DNA of 64,000 nucleotides from Pseudanabaena sp. ABRG5-3 (GTDB taxonomy: Bacteria > Cyanobacteriota > Cyanobacteriia > Pseudanabaenales > Pseudanabaenaceae). Where the stretch lies: assembly GCF_003967015.1 (NCBI RefSeq), contig NZ_AP017560.1, positions 868,001 through 932,000 of the forward strand, written 5' to 3'. Below, one piece after another: positions 9,772 to 18,119 of this stretch (positions within the stretch are counted from its first letter, which is position 1; every line of letters starts with the position of its first letter). The position numbers and the translations under genes were made by a program. The notes below the pieces were generated by a model. The model ran no database searches, was not told the origin of the DNA, and saw only the letters and a program-made list of their open reading frames with translations.

Positions 9772-9804
9772 AAGGATGGGCGGCGCTTCGCGCCGCCCAT
9801 CCTT
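9772..9804. repeat. Perfect 14-bp GC-rich hairpin
   Basis: Left arm 9772-9785 and right arm 9791-9804 are exact complements around CTTCG; the core GGCGGCGCTTCGCGCCGCC is the reverse complement of the core in other copies. Weaker outer arms (GGGTAGT near 9760 and ACTACC near 9815) surround it. A second, less perfect hairpin with GGTGCGAAGCGCTGC lies at about 9845-9882. Both sit just upstream of the 9895 start. Confidence 0.75.
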
Positions 9805-9894
9805 ATCTATGTAGCACTACCAAAACTCGTAAACTTTTTAGAAAAAGAGGTGGTGCGAAGCGCTGCTTCTTTTTTCTGTTTTAATGAAGGGGAT

Positions 9895-10995
9895 ATGTTT
9901 AGAAGATTCATGGATAGACGTAAGTTTTTAGTTTTAGGTGGTACAGCGATCGCGTCAATTGGGGGATGCCAATTTTCAAATCCTTTCGATCAACGCGATC
10001 GTCTCAAGATTGTGGGTTTACTAGGGGCAATCCCCAGTAAATTGATTAACCAATTTGAATCTGCATCACAATTCAAGACTGAATTTAAAGCTGAGAACTT
10101 ACCCTCGAAAATTTGGCAAGAACTCCAAACTTATCCCAATTCTAAAGACAAAATACCGAATGTAATTAGTATTGGTGATGGCTGGCTGGATCTAGCGATC
10201 GCTAATTCATTAATTCAACCGATCTCCCCTAACTTGCTCGAAAAAATTCCCCAATGGCAGAAGCTGAGTCCAATTTGGCAAAAAAGTGTGACGCGCAATA
10301 ATCAGGTCTGGGGAATTCCCTATCGCTGGGGGACAACAGCGATCGCTTATCGCAGTGACAAACTGAAATTTGATATTACCCAATGGTCTGATCTCTGGCG
10401 ATCGGAATTGAAACTGAAATTGACATTACCCGATGATGCAAGAGAAGTCATTGGGCTTGTATTAAAAAAGATGGGGCAATCCTATCAGCAGGAAAACTTA
10501 GTAGAACATCAGGATATTTTCGCCACACTGACTAGAGAACTGAAAAGTTTGAATTCACAGGTTTTAACCTATACATCTGAAAACTATTTGCAGTCTCTAT
10601 TAGCCGACGATACTCTGGCGGCAGTGGGTTGGACAAGTGATATGTACAAAGCTAAACGTCAAAATCCTGATCTCAAAGTGGTAATTCCTCAGGATGGAAC
10701 AGCACTATGGAGTGATATTTGGGTAATGCCTAAGGGAGATGCTCTAACTGCTGCCGCAGAATGGATGAATTTTTGCCTGACCCCTGCGATCGCTGCTCAA
10801 ATTACATCATTAACTGATGCAGTTAGCCCATCTAGTGAACTAGAGCAAGTGCCTGCCAGTGTTAAAGCTGATCCCATCAAATTTTTTCCGCAAGAGATTT
10901 TAGCTAAGAGTGAAGTCCTATCACCATTGTCGTCATCAACACTCTTGCAATATAAAGAGCTATGGACAAAAATGCGAGCAGGAACGCTATCTTAG
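9895..10995 (+). CDS. Tat-type extracellular solute-binding lipoprotein, PotD-like
   Basis: Periplasmic binding protein of about 366 aa resembling polyamine/PotD-type ABC-transporter binding proteins. The N-terminus has a twin-arginine motif (DRRKFLVL) followed by a lipobox (ASIGGC), so it is probably exported folded by Tat and lipid-anchored. Typical segments are WGIPYRWGTTAIAYRSDKL and ALWSDIWVMPKGA-like WSDIWVMPKG. The start at 9895 is set by AAGGGG a few bases upstream; the open frame continues back to 9757 only through two hairpin repeats. No permease or ATPase gene is next to it, so its transporter partner is elsewhere or absent. Confidence 0.8.
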   Translation: MFRRFMDRRKFLVLGGTAIASIGGCQFSNPFDQRDRLKIVGLLGAIPSKLINQFESASQFKTEFKAENLPSKIWQELQTYPNSKDKIPNVISIGDGWLDLAIANSLIQPISPNLLEKIPQWQKLSPIWQKSVTRNNQVWGIPYRWGTTAIAYRSDKLKFDITQWSDLWRSELKLKLTLPDDAREVIGLVLKKMGQSYQQENLVEHQDIFATLTRELKSLNSQVLTYTSENYLQSLLADDTLAAVGWTSDMYKAKRQNPDLKVVIPQDGTALWSDIWVMPKGDALTAAAEWMNFCLTPAIAAQITSLTDAVSPSSELEQVPASVKADPIKFFPQEILAKSEVLSPLSSSTLLQYKELWTKMRAGTLS

Positions 10996-11018
10996 TTGTC
11001 TTCAACGGGGACAACTAA
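10992..11018. terminator. Convergent hairpin after the binding-protein gene
   Basis: Stem TTAGTTGTC / GACAACTAA (9 bp) with a 9-nt loop, overlapping the stop codon and located between convergent genes. No T-run, so termination is only suggested. Confidence 0.4.
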
Positions 11019-11022
11019 GCAT

Positions 11023-12069
11023 TTAAGAATTATAGGGGTAGTTATAATCACTACGTTTGCGCCATTCTAGTTCGTTAATTACGGCTTTTTGCAAACATTC
11101 TTCCACAATAAACGGAGCATTCCGCCAGTTAATATCATCGCGTTGTAAAATCCACCGCACTTGTTCTATGGCTTCTTCTAGCTCTGCTTCAAAACGAGCT
11201 AGAGGCAATGGTGATTTTTTTAAATTCGGTGCTTCTACACAAACAGCGATCGCCTCTTTGAGGACAGCGACAACTTCTTTCCCATAAACTTCTCTTGCCC
11301 GTAATCTTAACTCTCGATACCCCTTTTCTGTAGTGGCGTACATCGTTGGTAAACGATTTAAAACATAGGCAGTTGTTTCACCCAAATCAACGGTTTCGAT
11401 GATGGCAGGATGGAGTTTTTGAATTTGATGATAGGCGAGGGACAGGACAAGTTTTTCCAAGACATTACTAAACTGATAGTTGACATCCACCATATAGGTT
11501 TGGAAGTCTCTTGCCTTTTGTTCATCTTTAGCTAAACTGGTTGAGGTCGCCATTGGTCTGCCTTTCCAAGAAATTTTAGGTGGTTTCTTGCCAAAAACGG
11601 TGTCATCTTTTCCTGTGATCGCGTCGCGCTTCCCTAATACCATGTAGGTATTACTCACTGAGCTTTTGAGTTTAATGGTGATCAAGGCATTCTCTAATGC
11701 TGTCGGAATATCCTTCCAAGACGCATTTTCAGCTCCTAAGATTTGTTGGAGTTCGGCAAGTGATCGCGCATGGTTCGCGACTTCCTGTGATGGCAAAGGT
11801 CGTGAATCTCGCAATGCATCTGGCTTGACACTGATGAGGGCGCGACGTACTGCGGATTCTATTTGTGGACGCATTTCGGTGGCGGCTTTCTTTCGCTGTC
11901 TCATCCAACCAGCTTTAGATGTGGCATACATGGGTGGAAGCCGATTGAGCGCATAGGCGGCAACTTCGCTCAAATTAATCTGCTCGCGTCGATATTGTGG
12001 TAAGTGCGAAATTTGGAGGTCAATTTCTGCAATTACTAGTTCCTCTATAGCATTTTTACAACTTTGCAT
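11023..12069 (-). CDS. Tandem ComFB-domain protein
   Basis: About 348 aa with two copies of a ComFB-like domain. The first has VAAYALNRLPPMYATSKAGW (about residues 38-57 from the ATG), the second TTAYVLNRLPTMYATTEKGY (about 235-255). Each copy begins with a conserved helix (NAIEELVIAEID; NVLEKLVLSLAY) and ends in an Arg-rich helix. Single-domain cyanobacterial ComFB proteins have been reported to bind cyclic dinucleotides and to act in motility or competence; whether this duplicated form does is inferred. The linker carries a GRP/K-rich stretch. ATG at 12069 is used; the frame extends five codons to a TTG. It stands alone, convergent with the PotD-like gene. Confidence 0.82.
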   Translation of the reverse strand: MQSCKNAIEELVIAEIDLQISHLPQYRREQINLSEVAAYALNRLPPMYATSKAGWMRQRKKAATEMRPQIESAVRRALISVKPDALRDSRPLPSQEVANHARSLAELQQILGAENASWKDIPTALENALITIKLKSSVSNTYMVLGKRDAITGKDDTVFGKKPPKISWKGRPMATSTSLAKDEQKARDFQTYMVDVNYQFSNVLEKLVLSLAYHQIQKLHPAIIETVDLGETTAYVLNRLPTMYATTEKGYRELRLRAREVYGKEVVAVLKEAIAVCVEAPNLKKSPLPLARFEAELEEAIEQVRWILQRDDINWRNAPFIVEECLQKAVINELEWRKRSDYNYPYNS

Positions 12070-12277
12070 ATCAAGCCGTCCCAAACCTAATATGAAATTT
12101 AAATGTTAATAAAATTAAAAACATTACTTTAAACTTAAACTAACTATAAACTTTTTGATAATTCCAAGCAGAAAAACTGTCATGCAAAATCAAGTACTTT
12201 GATGACATTTATTGTTTTTTAAATTTTCGTGATCGCTTCTCTTACCTATGGTTTTGGGTAATGCTGAGGCAACGTAT

Positions 12278-12520
12278 CTACTTACTGCGATCAATCCGAT
12301 AAAGCCATAGTACCAAAGCTAAGACCCCAATTTGTAAAGCAAAGTTTCCTAAATTAGCTTCCAATTGACCGTTGCCTGCAATAAGCCTAGTAAAGAAGAT
12401 TACTGCGCCAATAAAGCCTGAACCTGCAAAGGCAATGTAAATGAATATGCGTAGACCTCGGTAGGGCGATTTGGCTTCGCGCTTCAGCCGTTCGTATTGT
12501 TGAGGATTGAGCTTAGACAT
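12278..12520 (-). CDS. DUF3493 small membrane protein
   Basis: 80-aa protein with a soluble basic N-terminus (MSKLNPQQYERLKREAKSPYRGLR) and two transmembrane helices (FIYIAFAGSGFIGAVIFF; LGNFALQIGVLALVLWLYR). This matches the DUF3493 family, which is also found in the plant/algal photosystem II accumulation factors LPA1/REP27. A thylakoid assembly role is inferred from the family only. It lies downstream of pgl in the same direction with a hairpin between (12552-12582). Confidence 0.85.
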   Translation of the reverse strand: MSKLNPQQYERLKREAKSPYRGLRIFIYIAFAGSGFIGAVIFFTRLIAGNGQLEANLGNFALQIGVLALVLWLYRIDRSK

Positions 12521-12551
12521 AAGATTACATTGTGTAAAGTCTTGACGATAA

Positions 12552-12582
12552 GAGCAAAGGCGATGCTTACATTGCCTTTGCT
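12552..12582. terminator. Hairpin between pgl and the DUF3493 gene
   Basis: AGCAAAGGC at 12552-12560 pairs with GCCTTTGCT at 12574-12582; T-rich on the plus side and A-rich on the other, so it can stop or attenuate transcription in either direction. Confidence 0.55.
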
Positions 12583-12592
12583 TTTAGTTTTG

Positions 12593-13309
12593 TTAGTGAT
12601 TTTTTTGATTCATGGCTGTACGATCGCATAGCCAAATCGTATTACCAGTAATTAAACGTGAAGGATATTGGTTCACATCACCACTAGGTGCTAGCACTGC
12701 CTTGAGTGCTTTCGCTTTCGCCGCCCCCTCAATCATAAAAATAATTTCTTTAGCCCGATTAATGAGCGGTACTGTCAAGGTAATCCTTGGCTGCCCATCT
12801 TTTGAGCCGACCGTGACAAGGCGATCGCCAACTTTAAGGGCTGGTGTATGTGGAAATAATGATGCCGTATGTCCATCGTCACCCATGCCTAGTAATACCA
12901 GATCAAATTGAGGGATTTCACCTGCACTCACTCCAAAAAATTCTTGAATATGTTGCTCATACTGAGCCGCAGCGATCGCAGGATCATCTTTGTCCGTCGG
13001 AATCGCATGAATATTTGCGGCAGGAATGGCTACGCGATCGAGCCAAGCTTGACGGGTCATGCCTTCATTACTTTGGGGATCGGTGACAGGGACATAGCGC
13101 TCATCTCCCCAAAAAACATGCACCTTTGACCAGTCCCAATCCTTATTTGCTAAGAGTTCATATAAAACCTTAGGGGTGCTACCACCTGCGGCAACAATGG
13201 TAAATCTTTCACCCTTAGCGATCACCTCATCGTAGGCGATTTGACATAGCATCAATGCTCGGTTGGCAATTTCTGCGCGATCGTTCCAAATTTCTACTTG
13301 TCTAGCCAT
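12593..13309 (-). CDS. pgl: 6-phosphogluconolactonase
   Basis: Hydrolyses 6-phosphogluconolactone in the oxidative pentose phosphate pathway (about 238 aa). Diagnostic segments: TIVAAGGSTPKVLYELL (phosphate-binding loop), VHVFWGDERYVPVTDPQSNEG and LLGMGDDGHTASLFPHTP. The ATG at 13309 (MARQVEIWNDRAEIANRA) is preferred; the frame extends upstream to a TTG. Cytosolic. Confidence 0.93.
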   Translation of the reverse strand: MARQVEIWNDRAEIANRALMLCQIAYDEVIAKGERFTIVAAGGSTPKVLYELLANKDWDWSKVHVFWGDERYVPVTDPQSNEGMTRQAWLDRVAIPAANIHAIPTDKDDPAIAAAQYEQHIQEFFGVSAGEIPQFDLVLLGMGDDGHTASLFPHTPALKVGDRLVTVGSKDGQPRITLTVPLINRAKEIIFMIEGAAKAKALKAVLAPSGDVNQYPSRLITGNTIWLCDRTAMNQKNH

Positions 13310-13344
13310 AATTCTAAAGATACCTCTCAAAAATGTTTGGTGCT

Positions 13345-13398
13345 AATGTTCTGCCTTTAGTGATGTGGCGAAGCTATACCACTAAAGGCAAAACATTA
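13345..13398. repeat. Hairpin upstream of pgl
   Basis: TAATGTTCTGCCTTTAGTG pairs with CACTAAAGGCAAAACATTA apart from one bulge, around a centre containing GGCGAAGC. It lies in a 450-bp divergent spacer (13310-13765) that otherwise holds only a possible 9-codon frame at about 13531 and the promoter below. Confidence 0.65.
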
Positions 13399-13693
13399 AA
13401 TAACTTATGGGCGTAAACAGCACCATAGGATCAGGATAAGTGGTGTAGCGAGAAACTTTGCCCAATCTTTACTTTGTTGTTATACGGGGATCACTACAAT
13501 TGATACCTGAGCCTACGGAGGATGAACGATTATGAATGAATTAATGACACGTTTTATGTAGATATTTATCGAAGTTATCTGCGACACCAAAAGTGAAAAC
13601 TATTTGCCAGTATAGTCTGTAGGCTCTCTTGGCACTGTTCGCTATCTCAATCAATCTTGAGGGAGGTGTTTTTTATTTCATTTTGTGTGAATT

Positions 13694-13722
13694 TTGACAG
13701 TACTCACGTAGAAATGTACTAA
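13694..13722 (+). promoter_or_regulatory. Sigma70-type promoter for the 13766 gene
   Basis: TTGACA at 13694-13699 and TACTAA at 13717-13722 with exactly 17 bp between. Transcription would begin near 13729, about 37 nt before the ATG. Confidence 0.6.
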
Positions 13723-13765
13723 CCTATAGATTGTTAGGAAAATATTAAGGTTAAGGTAAACAAAC

Positions 13766-13975
13766 ATGTCACCTGCTATTATACGTCTCTTCTGGGACTC
13801 AGTTAACCAAGCACAGCCTAATCTCCTTTTGAATCTTGATGATGACGGTCTCATGAGCTGGTTAGTCGATCAAGTCAAGCAACGCTCTGCTCTTGATTCT
13901 CATCAGCAAAATGATCTTAGCCACTACATTAGCGATCGCCTACCATTGATCCGTGAAATGGCATATCAGAATTAA
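13766..13975 (+). CDS. Small conserved-looking hypothetical protein
   Basis: 69-aa acidic, helical protein (begins MSPAIIRLFWDSVNQAQPNL) with no membrane span or signal peptide. Support for being real: a good consensus promoter 40 bp upstream, an ATG start, and codon use similar to neighbours including a HIP1 site inside (AGCGATCGC). The family is not recognised; function unknown. Confidence 0.65.
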   Translation: MSPAIIRLFWDSVNQAQPNLLLNLDDDGLMSWLVDQVKQRSALDSHQQNDLSHYISDRLPLIREMAYQN

Positions 13976-14190
13976 GCCACTTCAACCTAATTTTCAAGTT
14001 AATTCGCAAGCTAATGTCAAGCTTTAATTACTGGGGAATCGTTCTCAAGGGGAACATCTAGGGGTTTCTATCGATGTCATGCTCTGAAGTGTTAGGATAC
14101 TTGCCTGAGCTTTGTAATCATTAATTTCACTGATTAATTTCATAGCTCCATAACCTATTCACAGTTATTTCTAGCGGTTATTTCTAGCGT

Positions 14191-15591
14191 ATGACATCTG
14201 CAAGAATTATTGACCTGTTACGTGGTGGTCAGATAAATGACTCCTACACACTTCGTGGCTGGGTAAGGACTAAACGAGAAGGTAAGGGAATAGCCTTCTT
14301 GGAGTTAAACGATGGCTCGTCGCTACAAGGGCTACAAATTGTTTTACCTCAGACAATTGATGGCTATGAAACGCTAATTAAACAAATAACTACAGGTGCA
14401 TCCATTGAGGTGTCAGGGACTCTAGTGGAGTCTATGGGGAAAGGTCAAAGGGTGGAAATGCAGGCTAATGCGATCGTTGTATTTGGCACTGCTGATCCTG
14501 AGACCTATCCTTTACAAAAAAAACGTCACTCGATCGAATTTTTACGGACGATCGCCCATTTACGTCCCCGCACGAATATGTTTGGGGCAGTATTTCGGGT
14601 GCGAAATGCCTGTGCTTTTGCTATACATAAATTTTTCCAAGAGCGTGGTTTTTTGTGGGTGCATACGCCAATTGTGACCGCTAGTGACTGCGAAGGGGCT
14701 GGCGAAATGTTTGGTGTGACTACATTTGACTTAAATAAAGTGGCAACATCGGGAAAGCCTGTGGATTTTTCGCAGGACTTTTTTGGTAAGCCCGCCTTCT
14801 TGACCGTCAGTGGTCAGCTTGAGGCAGAGATTATGGCAACTGCCTTTTCCAATGTCTATACCTTTGGTCCTACCTTCCGTGCTGAAAACTCGAATACTTC
14901 GCGCCACCTTGCTGAGTTTTGGATGATTGAACCAGAGATGGCATTCTGCGATCTCGAAGGCGATGCGGATCTCGCCGAAGATTTCCTCAAATACATTTTC
15001 AATTACGTTTTGGAAACTTGCCCCGAAGATATGGAGTTTTTCCAAGAGCGGGTGAATAATCAGGTGATGGCAAATGCTCGCAAAATCGTCGATGAAAAGT
15101 TTGAGCGAATTACCTACACTGAGGCGATCGCTATTCTCGAAAAGAGCAGCAAGACCTTTGAGTTTCCTGTGTCGTGGGGCTTAGATTTACAATCGGAGCA
15201 TGAAAGATTTCTCGCTGAGGAGCATTTCCAAAAGCCCGTTATCGTGATGGATTATCCCTTGGGGATCAAGGCATTTTATATGCGCGTCAATGATGAATCG
15301 GCAAGCGATCGCCAAACTGTGCGAGCTATGGATATTCTTGCACCGGGGGTTGGCGAGATCATTGGTGGTTCTCAGCGTGAGGAGCGCCTTGAAGTTTTGG
15401 AAGCAAGAATTCGCAGTGTCGGGCTAAATCCTGAGGATTACTGGTGGTATCTCGATTTACGTCGTTATGGTACTGTGCCTCACGCTGGATTTGGACTAGG
15501 TTTTGAGCGTTTAGTTCAGTTCATTACAGGCATGGGCAATATCCGTGATGTGATTCCATTTCCCCGTTTTCCTCAAAGTGCAGAATTTTAA
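14191..15591 (+). CDS. asnS: Asparaginyl-tRNA synthetase
   Basis: Charges tRNA-Asn (466 aa, class IIb). An N-terminal OB-fold ([20 protein letters not shown]) is followed by the catalytic core with [29 protein letters not shown]-like [20 protein letters not shown], and the C-terminal class II motif 3 in [19 protein letters not shown]; it ends [12 protein letters not shown], as AsnS proteins do. The ATG follows a 215-bp spacer. A MITE begins 3 bp after its stop. Confidence 0.96.
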   Translation: MTSARIIDLLRGGQINDSYTLRGWVRTKREGKGIAFLELNDGSSLQGLQIVLPQTIDGYETLIKQITTGASIEVSGTLVESMGKGQRVEMQANAIVVFGTADPETYPLQKKRHSIEFLRTIAHLRPRTNMFGAVFRVRNACAFAIHKFFQERGFLWVHTPIVTASDCEGAGEMFGVTTFDLNKVATSGKPVDFSQDFFGKPAFLTVSGQLEAEIMATAFSNVYTFGPTFRAENSNTSRHLAEFWMIEPEMAFCDLEGDADLAEDFLKYIFNYVLETCPEDMEFFQERVNNQVMANARKIVDEKFERITYTEAIAILEKSSKTFEFPVSWGLDLQSEHERFLAEEHFQKPVIVMDYPLGIKAFYMRVNDESASDRQTVRAMDILAPGVGEIIGGSQREERLEVLEARIRSVGLNPEDYWWYLDLRRYGTVPHAGFGLGFERLVQFITGMGNIRDVIPFPRFPQSAEF

Positions 15592-15593
15592 AT

Positions 15594-15757
15594 AACTCAC
15601 CTTACGCAGAAGGTTATAAGACCCTCACCCCTAGCCCCTCTCCCAAAGGGGGAGAGGGGAAAAGAAAAATTCAAAACCACCTCTTGCTCCCCTTCTCCCG
15701 TTCTGGGAGAAGGGGTTGGGGGATGAGGGCGGATTTTCTATCTGCGTAAGGTGAGTT
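15594..15757. mobile_element. MITE-like element with 17-bp perfect terminal inverted repeats
   Basis: Terminal repeat AACTCACCTTACGCAGA (15594-15610) is matched exactly in inverse at 15741-15757. AAAT flanks both ends and may be a target duplication. The interior is C/G-rich with two hairpins (CCCTCACCCCTAGCCCCTCT and CTCCCGTTCTGGGAGA). No ORF. Similar CCCTCACCCCTAGCCCC sequences recur in many cyanobacterial genomes (family knowledge). Inserted 3 bp past the asnS stop. Confidence 0.8.
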
Positions 15758-15761
15758 AAAT

Positions 15762-15781
15762 AAAAGGCGCTATGCGCCTTT
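15762..15781. terminator. Short hairpin after asnS and MITE
   Basis: AAAGGCG-CTATG-CGCCTTT type hairpin with a T-rich right side; likely the displaced asnS terminator. The same AAAAGGCGC/GCGCCTTTT motif is used in the palindrome at 15794. Confidence 0.5.
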
Positions 15782-15831
15782 CGTCCTTCTTCAAGTCCAT
15801 CAACAATAAAAGGCGCATAGCGCCTTTTATT

Positions 15832-16783
15832 AGACCTCTTGCAGAACTGAAATTACGACTGTGGAGAGGAAGTTTTAGAGGTAGGAAGAGCAACTTCAAA
15901 GTTATAAATGGCAGCAATCAAATTACAACGTAAACCAAAACGACGACGGCGGTTACGATAAGGCAAAGAAAGAATTTTAAAAATCTTCAGACGACGATTA
16001 ACATGCTCAATCGCAATGCGTTGACGAGCAAGTTGGCGATTAAACTGCTTATCTTCCTTGGATAAAGAGCCATTTTTAGGTTTTTTGATAGGAATTAGGG
16101 AGTTGGGATGCAAATTTTGTAAACCTTGATAACCCTTATCCGCTAAACCTTGTGTCTGCTCGTGAAAACGAACCCCACTAGCTTTGAATAACGAAAAATC
16201 GTGCTGTTTGCCATTCCCGTAAGCGGTACAAATAATCTTGAGATCAGTCAGATTGAGTACCAGTTGAGCTTTGATGGCATGAAGCTTTTTCTTGCCACTA
16301 TAAAAATGTTTCTGGTGATGTATGGGACGTTCAACCTTTACCTCAGTTACATCAATGGCAATTAGGGCAGGAGGTTGCTCCTGCCACAATGACTTTTTTC
16401 CCGCTAACCGAAACTTCTCTGATTTAATTAAGACATTTTCTACTTTTTTGACAGTGCGGCAGATCGTTGATTCTGATACCTCCCAATCGTTAGCGATATG
16501 AAAATAGGGGCGATATTCGCGCCAATACTGCAAAGTAACTAAGATTTGATCTTCGAGACTTAGTTTGGCTTTCACCCCTCCTTTTCCTTTTCTTTTACTT
16601 TTGGCTGCTTGTTGCATTATTTCTATCATTTGCGCAAATGTTTCTCTTTTTACGCCAAATAAGCGTTTAAATTCTTCTCTTGATAGATTTTGACTTGCTT
16701 CGTATTTCATCGCTTATTTTTAGGACTAATGTAAAATTTCAAAGCCCACAAATCTAACATATTTTCGGTTCTGCAAGAGGTCT
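15832..16783 (-). mobile_element. IS5-superfamily insertion sequence, 952 bp
   Basis: Ends are inverted: AGACCTCTTGCAGAAC at both termini (16 identical bases, then one mismatch and GAAA). ATT direct repeats lie at 15829-15831 and 16784-16786. It carries a single full-length transposase gene. The 3-bp ANT-type duplication and transposase type fit the ISL2 group of IS5 elements as I know it. The ORF is intact, so it may still be active. Confidence 0.9.
15853..16710 (-). CDS. IS5-family DDE transposase
   Basis: 285-aa transposase of the single-ORF insertion sequence. An N-terminal helix-turn-helix-like part (LSLEDQILVTLQYWREYRPY, then WEVSESTICRTVKKVEN) is followed by a DDE nuclease domain: first Asp in LIAIDVTEVKVERP, second Asp in LADKGYQGLQ, Glu in IAIEHVNRRLKIF. 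HFYSGKKKLHAIKAQ between them is typical of the DDE_Tnp_4/IS5-like group. No frameshift or internal stop. Confidence 0.92.
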   Translation of the reverse strand: MKYEASQNLSREEFKRLFGVKRETFAQMIEIMQQAAKSKRKGKGGVKAKLSLEDQILVTLQYWREYRPYFHIANDWEVSESTICRTVKKVENVLIKSEKFRLAGKKSLWQEQPPALIAIDVTEVKVERPIHHQKHFYSGKKKLHAIKAQLVLNLTDLKIICTAYGNGKQHDFSLFKASGVRFHEQTQGLADKGYQGLQNLHPNSLIPIKKPKNGSLSKEDKQFNRQLARQRIAIEHVNRRLKIFKILSLPYRNRRRRFGLRCNLIAAIYNFEVALPTSKTSSPQS

Positions 16784-18116
16784 ATTGTTGATGGACTAAT
16801 TCGCCCATGATGTAGGTTGCGGCGATCGCACGGTCATCTCCCATAATGAGCGTGGCAAATAACTGATCGGATATTTCCGCTAGAGTAGGTGGATGCTCTA
16901 AATCGATCGGTTTATTTCTTAACGCCATAATTGGTGTTGAGCGCAGATTTAGCACCACGAAATCTGCTTCTTTGCCGATCTCGAAATTTCCCAATTTATC
17001 CTCAAGACATAATGCCCTTGCACCGCCCAAGGTGGCAAGAAATAGCGCTTGAAAGGCAGATAACTTTTGCGATCGCAACTGGGCAACTTGATAGGCGGCG
17101 CAAGCAGTCTTTAACATCGAAAAGCTCGTCCCTGCCCCCACATCAGTACCTAGCCCCACTTTTACAGGAGTTTCCTGTGACTTTGCCTTTTCAATTTTAA
17201 ATAATCCACTACCTAAAAACATATTGGAAGTTGGACAAAAAGCGATCGCAGATTTGGACTCCGATAATCTGGCGAATTCCTGATCCGTAAGCTGCACACC
17301 ATGGGCAAACACCGATCTTTCCCCAACTAAACCTGCACGATCATACACATCGAGATAGCCCTTGCTATCAGGAAATGTTTCCGCAACATAGGCAACTTCT
17401 TTGACATTTTCCGATAGATGCGTGTGTAAATACACATCAGGAAATTCAGCTAACAACTTACCGATATTAGTTAATTGTTCTGGTGTGGATGTCACGGCAA
17501 AACGTGGGGTGACGGCATAGAGTAGGCGATCACATTTATGCCATTTCTCGATTAACTGTTTTGTTTCTATATAAGATGACTCGGCGGTGTCGGTCAAAAA
17601 GTCTGGGGCATTACGATCCATCATCACTTTCCCCGCAATCATTCGCAAATTACGTCGCTGTGCTTCCTCAAAAAAAGCATCCGTCGATTGCGGAAAAATG
17701 GTTGTAAAGACTAGAGCCGTAGTTGTGCCATTTCGCAGTAACTCATCCAGAAATATCGAAGCGATTTTCGCTGCATAGTTGCGATCGGCGAATTTGCGTT
17801 CAGTGGGAAAAGTATAGGTACTCAGCCATTCCAATAACTGCTCACCATAGGAAGCAATCATTTCTGTCTGTGGAAAGTGAATATGAGTGTCGATAAACCC
17901 TGAGACAATAAGGTGATTGGGGTAATGGGTGATTGCTATATCTGCATACTGAATCGCTAAATCTGCATAGTTTCCGAAACCCTTAACTTTGCCATGCTCA
18001 ACCACTAACAGACCATCGGCAAAGTAGCGAATACAGTCAGCCTCAGGTTCATAAAATGGATCAGCGATCGCATCTAGGAAGCTAGCTCGAAATCCTTGGA
18101 TGGCTTGATTTTGCAT
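16782..18116 (-). CDS. guaD: Guanine deaminase
   Basis: Amidohydrolase converting guanine to xanthine (444 aa). Metal-site motifs: GFIDTHIHFPQTEM (HxH), LHTHLSENVKEV, FAHGVQLTD and LGTDVGAGTSFSM. The stop codon TAG is created partly by the IS: the last codons HQQ come from the gene and the stop spans the IS junction; before insertion the stop would have been TAA with the same protein. The RNase D-like gene ends 3 bp before this start, so the two form an operon. Purine salvage role; a nucleoside-type ABC transporter lies elsewhere in the window. Confidence 0.9.
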   Translation of the reverse strand: MQNQAIQGFRASFLDAIADPFYEPEADCIRYFADGLLVVEHGKVKGFGNYADLAIQYADIAITHYPNHLIVSGFIDTHIHFPQTEMIASYGEQLLEWLSTYTFPTERKFADRNYAAKIASIFLDELLRNGTTTALVFTTIFPQSTDAFFEEAQRRNLRMIAGKVMMDRNAPDFLTDTAESSYIETKQLIEKWHKCDRLLYAVTPRFAVTSTPEQLTNIGKLLAEFPDVYLHTHLSENVKEVAYVAETFPDSKGYLDVYDRAGLVGERSVFAHGVQLTDQEFARLSESKSAIAFCPTSNMFLGSGLFKIEKAKSQETPVKVGLGTDVGAGTSFSMLKTACAAYQVAQLRSQKLSAFQALFLATLGGARALCLEDKLGNFEIGKEADFVVLNLRSTPIMALRNKPIDLEHPPTLAEISDQLFATLIMGDDRAIAATYIMGELVHQQ

Positions 18117-18119
18117 AGT

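Larger units (their letters stand above)
15794..16797. repeat. Perfect 23-bp-stem palindrome split by an insertion sequence
   Basis: Left arm 15794-15816 (begins AGTCCATCAACAATAAAAGG), loop ATA, right arm begins GCGCCTTTTATT at 15820 and resumes as GTTGATGGACT at 16787-16797. Removing the IS (15832-16783) and one copy of ATT restores an exact 23-bp stem. The right arm is the 3' end of guaD. Confidence 0.85.

Noticed and set aside
9757-9894. N-terminal extension of the PotD-like protein (46 codons)
   Set aside because: The extension reads through two hairpin repeats, while a strong ribosome site, Tat motif and lipobox fit the 9895 start.
13531-13560. 9-codon leader peptide after GGAGGATGAACG
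   Set aside because: It lies upstream of the recognised promoter and has no regulatory codon run; probably chance.
15853-16710. Transposase as a pseudogene
   Set aside because: All DDE residues, both inverted ends and an uninterrupted frame are present.
16931-17778. Plus-strand frames inside guaD
   Set aside because: Antisense shadows of a well-supported enzyme gene.
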